From: Gemmatimonadota bacterium
GTDB lineage: Bacteria; Gemmatimonadota; Gemmatimonadetes; Gemmatimonadales; Gemmatimonadaceae
Reading direction: 5' to 3'
DNA: 64,000 bases
Assembly: GCA_016194585.1 (NCBI GenBank)
Contig: JACQBG010000028.1
Span: 1-64,000 of the forward strand
Shown here one piece after another: positions 41,958 through 50,326 of this stretch (position 1 is the first letter of the stretch; the number at the start of each line of letters is the position of its first letter). Below the pieces are notes generated by a model. That model did not search any database and was not told the DNA's origin. It saw only the letters and a list, made by a program, of their open reading frames with translations. The translations under genes and the position numbers were made by a program.

Positions 41958-43159
41958 GGATACCGCTGCGACCAGATCATGCGCCACGTCTCGAGACCTT
42001 CGGAGCTCATCGGCTTCGCCACGAAGTATCCCTGCGCCACGTCGCACTTGAGCTCGGCGAGCACGGCGAGGTCGTCCTCGTTCTGCACTCCCTCGGCGAC
42101 CGAGGTCATCTTGAGCGTGCGCGCCAGCGCGACGCTCGCCTCGACGACCGAGCGCTTCACGGTGGAGTGCGCGCACCCGTCGACGAACTGGCGGTCGATC
42201 TTGAGTTCGGTGAACGGCACCTTCTGCAACTGGGCGAGCCCCGATTGCCCCGTGCCGAAGTCGTCGACGGAGAGATGGAACCCCTTGAGCCGGAGCCGCA
42301 TCGCCACGTCGAGCAGACGGATGGTGTCGCGGGCGACCTGCGTCTCGGTGATCTCGAGCGTGACGTGATCGGTCGGTACCTTGGCTTCGAGCGTCATCGT
42401 CTCGATGCGCTCGGGGAGGTCGAGCCGGTCGAACGCTTTCGCCGACAGGTTGATCGCGACCGGCAGGTCGCGGCCGGAGAGGCGCCACCGTCCCGCGCAG
42501 GCGATCGCCTCGCGCAACGAGAACTCGGTGAGCAGCGCCGTGTAGTCGTCGGAACTCTCGAGCGCCGGCATGAACGCGGAGGGTTGGAAGAGGCCGAGGG
42601 TCGGATGCTTCCAGCGGACCAGCGCCTCCACGCCCGCGAAGCGCAGCGTGGCCACCTCCACCTTCGGCTGGTACTGCAGCTCGAGCTCGTGCCGGCCGAA
42701 GGCGTCGCGCAAATCGCTCTCCGGCGCCGACCGCGGTCCTCCGTCCTCGACGGGCGCCGTGAGGCCGATGCGGTCGAGGATCGGCTGGAGCTTCTGCGCG
42801 GTGACCGGCTTGGCGATCGTGCCGAGCATGCGCAGCCCCTGCAGGCTCGCGAGCGTGCCGGCGAGTTCGATGACGCGGTCGTCCTCGACGCTCATGATGG
42901 CCACGGCCGACTCGATGCCGAGCGCGGCGAGCGCGCGGATCGTCTCGATGCCGTCGCGCTCGGGCATGCGCAGGTCGCAGAGGATGAGGTCGAACGCCGC
43001 GCCGGGGGCGGTGGCGAGGGCCAGCGCCTCGCGACCGTTCCCCGCCTCCACCACCGCGCCGACGCCGAGGTCGAGGAGCACGTCGCACACCCACGATCGC
43101 ACGGCGGGCTGGTCGTCGATGACGAGGACGGAGAGGTCGCGCGTATCGTTCGTGCCCAA
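41954..43159 (-). CDS. Response regulator with EAL domain, mostly intact active site
   Basis: A 401-residue paralogue of the protein at 39120. The receiver (about 10-125) has VLVIDDQPAVRSW, ILCDLRMPERDG and IAKPVTAQKL. The EAL domain (about 150-395) keeps EALVRWKHP, INLSAKAF, EITET, DDFGTGQSG, KIDRQFVDG and AEGVQN, so catalytic metal residues are present and cyclic-di-GMP phosphodiesterase activity is likely. The start is TTG at 43159 with no clear Shine-Dalgarno. It is followed by the hybrid kinase via GTGA, so this operon is receiver-EAL, kinase, receiver-EAL. Confidence 0.9.
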   Translation of the reverse strand: MGTNDTRDLSVLVIDDQPAVRSWVCDVLLDLGVGAVVEAGNGREALALATAPGAAFDLILCDLRMPERDGIETIRALAALGIESAVAIMSVEDDRVIELAGTLASLQGLRMLGTIAKPVTAQKLQPILDRIGLTAPVEDGGPRSAPESDLRDAFGRHELELQYQPKVEVATLRFAGVEALVRWKHPTLGLFQPSAFMPALESSDDYTALLTEFSLREAIACAGRWRLSGRDLPVAINLSAKAFDRLDLPERIETMTLEAKVPTDHVTLEITETQVARDTIRLLDVAMRLRLKGFHLSVDDFGTGQSGLAQLQKVPFTELKIDRQFVDGCAHSTVKRSVVEASVALARTLKMTSVAEGVQNEDDLAVLAELKCDVAQGYFVAKPMSSEGLETWRMIWSQRYP

Positions 43160-43217
43160 GGAACCCTCGTCGGTGTCGTCGGAGCGTACGGTGATACGGA
43201 GCGCCGGACCCGTGAGA

Positions 43218-43232
43218 CGAACAATATGTTCG
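43218..43232. repeat. 15-bp palindrome CGAACAATATGTTCG, possible operator
   Basis: Perfect inverted repeat of 6-bp arms around ATA, in the divergent gap upstream of the receiver-EAL operon (about 60 bp before its start). It overlaps an AT-rich -10-like segment. It resembles the GAAC-N4-GTTC class of LexA boxes but with a 5-base spacer. Confidence 0.5.
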
Positions 43233-43422
43233 AACGGCGCGGGGCGTGCAGTGTAGGTGTCTCAATCACGCACGTCTCGTGTGCCGCCGCCTCCGTGACT
43301 CTCGGTGAGCATTGTCAGGGGAACACTGACGGCCCGCTCGTCACCCCCCGACGCGACTGACTGGCGCCTCAGGTTACGTTCAAGGAATGTCCGTACCGAA
43401 CCACGGCGAGCGGAGGAGTCGC

Positions 43423-44952
43423 ATGGCACGCGTCCTCGTCATCGATGATGAGCAGCCTGTCCGTGACGTGATGGTCGCGCTGTTGGCGCAGGACGGCCAC
43501 GACGCCGCGAGCGCCCCTTCGGCGCGGGCCGCGCTCGCGTACGCGGCGGGACATCCGGTCGACGTCGTCATCACCGACATGTTCATGCCCGAGCAGGACG
43601 GATTCGACACGCTCGCCGAGTTCCGGCAGCGCTTCCCGAAGACCGCGCTGGTCGCGATGTCTGGTGGCGGACGGATGGGGCAGAAGGCGGTGCTCGAGAT
43701 CGCGCGCTGCCTCGGCGCCGCGACGCTCGAGAAGCCGATCTCGCTCGCCGCGCTCCACGCGGTGCTCGAGGAGGTGCTCGCCCCCGCGCCGGCGCCGGCA
43801 CGTGAGCGCCCGTTCCTTCCCGCCGAACTCGCCTCGCCCGCCGACGTGCAGGCGATGCACGCGCGGTTGATGGCCACGCCGATGCTCGTCGAGATGCTCG
43901 ACGCGTTGCCGGGGCTGGTGGTCCTCCTCAACCGGCAGCGGCAGGCGGTGTTCGTGAATCGCGCGGCGCTCAGGCGGTTCGGGTTCGGGAGCGAGGGCGA
44001 GGTGGTGGGACTCCGGCCGGGTGTGCTGCTGCAGTGTGCTCACGCGGGCGACAATCTGTGCGGCACGACGGAGTATTGCCGCTACTGCGGTGCGGGGCGG
44101 GCGCTGGCGGCTTCGCTGAAGGGCAAACAGTCGGAGCTCGAGTGCCGGATCGCGACGATCGTGGCTGGTGACGAGTTGGACCTCCGCGTGGCGGCCAGCC
44201 CGATCACGGTGGGAGGTGACGAGTTGCTCCTGCTCGCCGTCACCGACATCGCCGATGAGAAACGGCGCGAGGCGCTCGAGGCGATGTTCTTCCATGACGT
44301 GCTCAACACCGCCGGGGGGATCCAGGGACTCTCGCACCTGATACGCACCGCCGACACCGGCGAGGTGCCGGCCATGCAGAGCGCGCTCGAGCGGCTCTCC
44401 GACGCGCTCGTCGACGAGATCCAGATGCAACGCGGACTGGTGCTCGCCGAGCGCGGCGAACTGCCGCTGCTGCCGGCCCCGCTCGACGCGCGCGAGGTGC
44501 TCGAGGCCGTCGCGGCGCGGTACAGCGGACATGAGGTCGCGAAGGGGCGGGACATCGCCGTCGAGCCGGTGGAGGGGACGATCGCTTTCTCGGCCGACCC
44601 CACGATCCTCGGTCGCGTGCTCGGCAACATGGTGAAGAACGCGCTGGAGGCGGTGCCGGTGGGAGCGACGGTGCGGTTGCGCGCGACGCGCGAGCCCTCG
44701 ACCGTGCGCTTCGAGGTGCAGAACGCGGGCGAGATGCCGGAGGCCGCCCAGAAGCAGGTGTTCCAGCGGTCGTTCTCCACGAAGGGCGCGGCCCGCGGCC
44801 TCGGGACGTACGGCATGCGGTTGCTCACCGAGCGCTATCTCGGCGGGCACGTGTGGTTCGAGAGCGACGCAGGGCGCGGCACGCGCTTCGTCGCGGAGGT
44901 ACCGGCCACCGTCCCGGCGCCGGGTTCGAAGCCGGGTCGCGGGGCGGAGTGA
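43423..44952 (+). CDS. Receiver-PAS-histidine kinase with four-Cys motif
   Basis: A 509-residue protein. The ATG at 43423 follows GGAGGAG, a strong Shine-Dalgarno, so the upstream ATG at 43387 was rejected. Receiver about 1-115 (VLVIDDEQPVRD, VITDMFMPEQDG); PAS about 150-270; kinase about 280-500 with FFHDVLNTAGGIQG (H-box), MVKNALEAVP and GLGTYGMRLL. In the PAS, Cys205, Cys213, Cys219 and Cys222 form QCAHAGDNLCGTTEYCRYCG, suggesting metal or redox sensing. Its stop overlaps the GTG of the large kinase gene downstream. Confidence 0.9.
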   Translation: MARVLVIDDEQPVRDVMVALLAQDGHDAASAPSARAALAYAAGHPVDVVITDMFMPEQDGFDTLAEFRQRFPKTALVAMSGGGRMGQKAVLEIARCLGAATLEKPISLAALHAVLEEVLAPAPAPARERPFLPAELASPADVQAMHARLMATPMLVEMLDALPGLVVLLNRQRQAVFVNRAALRRFGFGSEGEVVGLRPGVLLQCAHAGDNLCGTTEYCRYCGAGRALAASLKGKQSELECRIATIVAGDELDLRVAASPITVGGDELLLLAVTDIADEKRREALEAMFFHDVLNTAGGIQGLSHLIRTADTGEVPAMQSALERLSDALVDEIQMQRGLVLAERGELPLLPAPLDAREVLEAVAARYSGHEVAKGRDIAVEPVEGTIAFSADPTILGRVLGNMVKNALEAVPVGATVRLRATREPSTVRFEVQNAGEMPEAAQKQVFQRSFSTKGAARGLGTYGMRLLTERYLGGHVWFESDAGRGTRFVAEVPATVPAPGSKPGRGAE

Positions 44953-47900
44953 AGCCGGAGGTCATACTCGCCGGCGCAACGCCGCGCCCGGACGCCCTCG
45001 CGGCGCGCGCCGTGGCGTGGTGCTGCGCGGGCGCCTCGCTGATCGCGTTGGCGGGGCTCGTCGGCTTCTTCACCGATGTCAGGGTGCTCGAGGCGCTGCG
45101 GTCGGATTACACGCCGATGGCACCGAGCACGGCGCTCTCGCTGCTCATCCTGGCCATTGCGCTGGTGCGACTCTCCCGTGTGAAGGCGGTTGACACCGCC
45201 CCGCGGCTCACGTTGACCGCCGCCGCGGTGGCCCTCGTGCTGCTGTTCGCGCTGCTGAGCCTCGTCGGTGACCTCACCTCGATCGATCTCACGTACGAGG
45301 ATCACTTCACGACGTGGTGGGCATCGTTGCGGCACACCCGGCCGAGCGGGATGTCGCCCGTCTCCGCCGTCGCGTGCATGATGGCGGCGACGGGCACGTT
45401 CCTGCTCGCGCTCCGGCGTTCGATGCCGGAGCGCGCGGCTCGGCTGGAGCGGGCGGCATCCAGGCACGGCGCCGTGACGGCACTCATCGCGATGACCGTC
45501 ATGCTCAGCTACGGCCTCGGCAAGCCGTTGCTGTACGGGCGGATCGCCGTACCGATGGCGCTCACGGCATCGGTCGCGTTCCTGCTGCTCGGCGTCGCGA
45601 TCGCCGGGTCGGTGCGGGCGGAGAACGTCGCGTGGCGGATGTTGCTCGGCCGATCGAGCGTGGCGCGCATGTCGCGGGTGTTCCTGCCCTTCGTGGCGGC
45701 GGTCGTGCTCGTGCAGGGGGTGCTCTGGCACACGACGCTGCCGGCGTTCGTCGGGAGCGACGTGTTGCTCGTCGCGGCATCGATCATGGCCTTCACGGCG
45801 TTCACGGCGATCGTCGTCGCGCGCGTCGCGCAGTCGTTCGGCCGCCGGCTCGACGAGTATGTCACCGCGCTGCACGTGGCGGAGGAGCACAGCCGCGCGA
45901 TCACGCAATCCGCGCACGACGCGATCGTGACGCTCGACCGCGACGGCCGGATCGTGAGTTGGAACGGGGGGGCGCAGCGGATCTACGGCTACACCGAGTC
46001 GGAGATCGTCGGGCAGTCCATCGAGCGGTTGGTGCTGATGGCCCAGCGTGGCGACGCCCGCGATGCCGTCAGGCGGCTCATCGGCGAGGCGGGCGCGCCG
46101 TTCACGGGACTCACCGTGGAGGATCGCGGCGTCCGCCGCGACGGACGGGAGTTCCCGCTTGAACTGTCCATCTCGCGGTGGACCGCGGGCGACCGCACGT
46201 ATTTCACGCTCATCATCCGCGACATCACGGAGCGCGAGCGCGCCGACCTGGCGCTCCGCGAGGCGGTGCAAGAGGCGCGGCGCTTCCGGGAGGCGCTCGA
46301 CAAGGTGCCGGTGCACGTCTACATGAAGGACGCGCAGCGTCGGTACACGTACGGCAACCGTCCGACGCTGGAGCTGTTCGGCCGCACGGCGGAAGCGCTC
46401 GTGGGCCGCGCCGACGACGAGTTCTTCCCGCCGCAGTCAGTCGAGCAGCTGCGGACCGTCGACGAACGCGTGCTCAAGGGCGAGCACACGATGGAGACGA
46501 TCACTATCCCAGCGGTTACGGACGGCACACCACTCACCTTTCTCGATGCCAAGACGCCGCTCTTCAGTGGTCCGGAGGGGAGCGCGCCGACGGGGCTGCT
46601 GGGCATCTCGGTGGACATCACCGAGCGCGAGCGCGCGAACGCGCGCATGCGGCGGCTGAGCGACTACTACGCCGCGCTCGCGCACTGCAACGAGGCGATC
46701 GCGCGGGCGGCGAGCGTGTCGCAATTGTTCGCCGACGTCTGCCGCGCCGCGGTGACGTACGGTGGGATCAAGATGGCGTGGGTCGGCCTCACCGACGACG
46801 CGAGCGGGCTCATCGTACCCGTCGCGTCGTACGGCGACGACCATGGCTACCTCGCCGGCATCACGATCTCCGTCCGCGCCAACGAGACTTCCAGTCAGGG
46901 ACCTACCGGGCGCTCGGTGCGCGAAGGCCAAGCGGTGTGGGTGGAGGACTTCCTGCACGATCCGCGCACGGCGCCGTGGCACGAACGAGCGAAGGCGAGC
47001 GGCTGGCGGTCGTCGGCGGCGCTGCCGATCGCCCGCGGCGGAAGAGTCGTCGGCGCGATCACGTTCTACACCATCGAATCGCAGGACTTCGACGAGGAAG
47101 TGCGCCGTCTGCTCACCGACATGGTCGCCGACATCAGCTTCGCCTTGGACGGCTTCGCCAAGGACGAGGCAGCGCGGAGAGCGGAGGCGGAGCTGCGCGA
47201 GAGCGAGCAAAGGTTCCGCACGGTGTTCGAGGAGGCGCCCCTCGGCGTGGCCCTCATCGACTCGCACAGCGGCAGGTTCCTCGAGCTGAATCAGAAGTTC
47301 GCGTTCATCGCGGGGCGCACGATCCCCGAGATGCTCGCCCTCGACTGGATGAGCATCACGCATCCGGACGACCTGCAGAAGGACCTCGAGAACATGGCCC
47401 GGATGAACGCCGGGGAGATCCCCGGGTTCACCTTGGAGAAACGCTATCGGCACTCCGACGGCTCGTGGGTGTGGATCAACATGAGGATCGCGCCGATCGC
47501 CGTCGGCGAGGAACGGCACGTCCGGCATCTCTGCATGATCGAGGACATCTCGGCGCGCATCGCGTCCGACGCGGCGCTCCGCGAGCGCGACGAGCGCCAC
47601 CGGGCGGTGCTGGCGACGGCGATGGACGGGTTCTGTGCCCTCGACGCGCAGGGGCGCGTGCTCGAGGTGAACGAGACGCTCTGCCGCATGACCGGGTACC
47701 GCGAGGCGGAACTCCTGCGCATGGAGATCGCCGACCTCGAGGTCCTCGAGACCCCGGCCGCCATCGCGACGCGCGGCCGGCGCGTGATCGCGATGGGGGA
47801 GGATCGCTTCGAGACAGTGCACCGGCGCAAGGACGGAAGCACCTTCGCCGCCGAAGTGAGTGTGCAGTACCGCCCCATCGAGGGCGGGCGGATGCTGGCG

Positions 47901-49850
47901 TTCGTGCGCGACATCACGGAGCGGAAGCGAGCCGAGACGGCGTTGCGCACCTCCGAGGAGCGGCTGCGCGTCGGGCTCAAGACGGCGCGCGTGGCCCTCT
48001 TCAACCAGGACCTCGACCTGCGCTACGTGTGGATGTACCAGCCGCAGCTCGGCTACACGGTCGACGACGTCGTCGGTCATACGGACGCGGAGTTGCTGCC
48101 GGCGGCGGCGGCGGCGCAGGTCACGGCGCTCAAGCGGAGCGTGCTCGAGACGGGGCAGCCGGCGCGCGGCGAGCTCGCCATGACCGTCGGCGGACGCGAG
48201 GCCATCTTCGACGTCACCGTCGAGCCGTTGCGCGACGCCGACGGCCGCATCGTCGGCGTCACGGGGTCGACGCTCGATATCACCGAGCACCGGGCGGCCG
48301 AGCGTGAGCTGCGGCTCGAGAGCGCCGCGCTCGCGGCGGCGGCGAACGCCATCGTCATCACGAACCGCGACGGCGTGATCGAGTGGGCGAACGCCGCGTT
48401 CAGCACGTTGAGCGGCTTCGCGCCCGAAGAGGCGATCGGCAAGAACCCGAACGCGCTCGTCAAGTCCGGGGCGCAGGAACGCGAGTTCTACGAGCACCTC
48501 TGGAACACGATCCTGGCCGGCCAGGTGTGGCACGGCGAGATCGTGAACCGGCGCAAGGACGGCCGGCTCTACACGGAAGACATGATGATCACGCCGCTGA
48601 CGAACCCCGACGGCGAGATCACGCACTTCATCGCGGTGAAGCAGGACATCACCGACCGGAAGATGCTCGAGGAGCGATTCCGGCAGGCGCAGAAGATGGA
48701 ATCGGTCGGCCGTCTCGCCGGCGGCGTCGCCCACGATTTCAACAACATGCTGAGCGTGATCCTCGGCCGCACGGAGCTCGCGCTGCTCCAGACCGACGAG
48801 CACGCGCCGATCCGCTCGGGACTGCTCGAGATCCAGGCGGCGGCCACGCGATCGGCCGGCCTCACGCGGCAACTGCTGGCGTTCGCCCGCAAGCAGACGG
48901 TGTCGCCGACGGTCTTCGACGTGAACGCCGAGGTGACGAACTCGCTCAAGATGCTCCACCGCCTGATCGGTGAGGACATCACGCTCGCCTGGAAGCCCGC
49001 CGAGTCGGTGTGGCCGGTGTACATGGACCCGTCGCAACTCGACCAGATCCTCGCGAACCTTTGCGTCAACGCTCGCGACGCGATCACGGGGGTCGGCGCG
49101 CTTCGCGGAGGCACCCCGACCGGCTTGGGTATCATCACCATCGCGACGGCCGACTGCTCGCTCGACGCCCCCTTCTGCGCGACGCACGACGATGCGGTGC
49201 CGGGCGAGTACGTCCGGCTCGCGGTGAGCGACGACGGGTGCGGCATCCCGCCCGAAGTGCTCTCGAAGATCTTCGAGCCGTTCTTCACCACCAAGCCGCT
49301 CGGCGAGGGGACGGGACTTGGGCTGGCCACCGTCTACGGCGCCGTGAAGCAGGCCAACGGCATCCTCGCCGTCTCGAGCGAGGTGGGGAAGGGGACGACG
49401 TTCGAGATCTACCTGCCGCGACACGAGGGGCCGCACGAGGCGGCCTCGCGCGCCGAGCCGGCGGCGGAACACGCTCGCGGGCACGAGACGATCCTGCTCG
49501 TGGAGGACGACGCGATGGTCCTGCGACTCGCGACGCTGGCGTTGCAGGAATTGGGTTACACTGTATTGGGGGCAGCGACCCCCTCCGAAGCCCTGCGGAT
49601 CGCGGTCGAACAAAACGGTGACATCGACCTCCTGCTGACCGACGTGATCATGCCGGGGATGAACGGCCGCCAGCTGGCGGACGCGCTTGCCGCGACGCGC
49701 CCGGCGCTCAAGCGGCTGTACATGTCCGGATACCCGGTCAGCGTAATGACCGGGCAGGGGATCCTCGAAGATGAGCGAGACTTCCTGAACAAGCCGTTCC
49801 CGCTGCATGCGCTCGGGACGAAGGTGCGGGCGGTGCTGGACCGGAAGTAG
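44949..49850 (+). CDS. Large membrane hybrid histidine kinase with PAS/GAF sensors and receiver
   Basis: A 1,633-residue sensor kinase starting at GTG inside the previous stop (GTGA). About eight N-terminal transmembrane helices (residues 10-290) are followed by PAS domains near 310-430 and 430-560, a GAF domain (about 560-740) and four more PAS domains (about 745-1240). The kinase core (about 1250-1490) has GRLAGGVAHDFNNMLSVILG, ILANLCVNARDAI, DGCGIPPEV and EGTGLGLATVYGA. A C-terminal receiver (about 1514-1633: ILLVEDDAMVLRL, LLTDVIMPGMNG) makes it a CckA-like hybrid. It probably relays phosphate through an Hpt protein, and an orphan Hpt is encoded at 52497. Confidence 0.92.
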   Translation: MKPEVILAGATPRPDALAARAVAWCCAGASLIALAGLVGFFTDVRVLEALRSDYTPMAPSTALSLLILAIALVRLSRVKAVDTAPRLTLTAAAVALVLLFALLSLVGDLTSIDLTYEDHFTTWWASLRHTRPSGMSPVSAVACMMAATGTFLLALRRSMPERAARLERAASRHGAVTALIAMTVMLSYGLGKPLLYGRIAVPMALTASVAFLLLGVAIAGSVRAENVAWRMLLGRSSVARMSRVFLPFVAAVVLVQGVLWHTTLPAFVGSDVLLVAASIMAFTAFTAIVVARVAQSFGRRLDEYVTALHVAEEHSRAITQSAHDAIVTLDRDGRIVSWNGGAQRIYGYTESEIVGQSIERLVLMAQRGDARDAVRRLIGEAGAPFTGLTVEDRGVRRDGREFPLELSISRWTAGDRTYFTLIIRDITERERADLALREAVQEARRFREALDKVPVHVYMKDAQRRYTYGNRPTLELFGRTAEALVGRADDEFFPPQSVEQLRTVDERVLKGEHTMETITIPAVTDGTPLTFLDAKTPLFSGPEGSAPTGLLGISVDITERERANARMRRLSDYYAALAHCNEAIARAASVSQLFADVCRAAVTYGGIKMAWVGLTDDASGLIVPVASYGDDHGYLAGITISVRANETSSQGPTGRSVREGQAVWVEDFLHDPRTAPWHERAKASGWRSSAALPIARGGRVVGAITFYTIESQDFDEEVRRLLTDMVADISFALDGFAKDEAARRAEAELRESEQRFRTVFEEAPLGVALIDSHSGRFLELNQKFAFIAGRTIPEMLALDWMSITHPDDLQKDLENMARMNAGEIPGFTLEKRYRHSDGSWVWINMRIAPIAVGEERHVRHLCMIEDISARIASDAALRERDERHRAVLATAMDGFCALDAQGRVLEVNETLCRMTGYREAELLRMEIADLEVLETPAAIATRGRRVIAMGEDRFETVHRRKDGSTFAAEVSVQYRPIEGGRMLAFVRDITERKRAETALRTSEERLRVGLKTARVALFNQDLDLRYVWMYQPQLGYTVDDVVGHTDAELLPAAAAAQVTALKRSVLETGQPARGELAMTVGGREAIFDVTVEPLRDADGRIVGVTGSTLDITEHRAAERELRLESAALAAAANAIVITNRDGVIEWANAAFSTLSGFAPEEAIGKNPNALVKSGAQEREFYEHLWNTILAGQVWHGEIVNRRKDGRLYTEDMMITPLTNPDGEITHFIAVKQDITDRKMLEERFRQAQKMESVGRLAGGVAHDFNNMLSVILGRTELALLQTDEHAPIRSGLLEIQAAATRSAGLTRQLLAFARKQTVSPTVFDVNAEVTNSLKMLHRLIGEDITLAWKPAESVWPVYMDPSQLDQILANLCVNARDAITGVGALRGGTPTGLGIITIATADCSLDAPFCATHDDAVPGEYVRLAVSDDGCGIPPEVLSKIFEPFFTTKPLGEGTGLGLATVYGAVKQANGILAVSSEVGKGTTFEIYLPRHEGPHEAASRAEPAAEHARGHETILLVEDDAMVLRLATLALQELGYTVLGAATPSEALRIAVEQNGDIDLLLTDVIMPGMNGRQLADALAATRPALKRLYMSGYPVSVMTGQGILEDERDFLNKPFPLHALGTKVRAVLDRK

Positions 49851-49957
49851 AGAGGGCGATGCCTTCGCCCTGACGACGGCGTTGCGCGCGACGAGGCGTG
49901 GCATCGCGTAGCAGTACCCACTCAGAACGGCGCGTGATGGCCGAGTGCGGAGCAGGC

Positions 49958-50326
49958 ATGGCGCGGATCCTCCTCGTCGACGACGAGACGGCGGTACGAC
50001 AACTGTTCGCGGACGTGCTCGAGATCGACGCGCACGCGGTGACGCAAGCGGGTGACGGCAACGGCGCGCTCGCCGCGCTCGAGCACGGGGCATTCGATCT
50101 CGTGGTGACCGACCTCGTGATGCCCGACAAGGAAGGGATCGAGACGATCATCGAGATGCGGAAGCGGTGGCCGACGCTCCCGGTCGTCGCGATGTCCGGT
50201 GGGGGGCGAGGCAGCGCGGCCGACTACCTCGAGCTGGCCGCGCAACTGGGAGCCGTGGCGACGCTGCAGAAGCCGTTCGCCACGCAAGTGCTGCTCGACA
50301 CGGTGCGCAAGGTACTCGATCGCTAA
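49958..50326 (+). CDS. Single-domain response regulator
   Basis: A 122-residue receiver domain alone: ILLVDDETAVRQLF, phosphoacceptor in LVVTDLVMPDKEG, VVAMSGGGRGS and LQKPFATQ. The ATG at 49958 follows GGAG with good spacing, so earlier in-frame starts were not used. It closely resembles the receiver of the protein at 43423. It overlaps the convergent PilB-like gene by 4 bp. Probably a phosphorelay intermediate or sink. Confidence 0.88.
   Translation: MARILLVDDETAVRQLFADVLEIDAHAVTQAGDGNGALAALEHGAFDLVVTDLVMPDKEGIETIIEMRKRWPTLPVVAMSGGGRGSAADYLELAAQLGAVATLQKPFATQVLLDTVRKVLDR

Noticed and set aside
43218-43232. Calling the palindrome a LexA box
   Set aside because: The spacer is 5 rather than 4 bases and the LexA-like gene here has no such site upstream, so only a palindrome was recorded.
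49851-49957. Terminator after the large hybrid kinase (AGGGCGA...TCGCCCT hairpin)
   Set aside because: Only a 7-bp stem with no T-tract; the next receiver gene probably stays in the same transcript.
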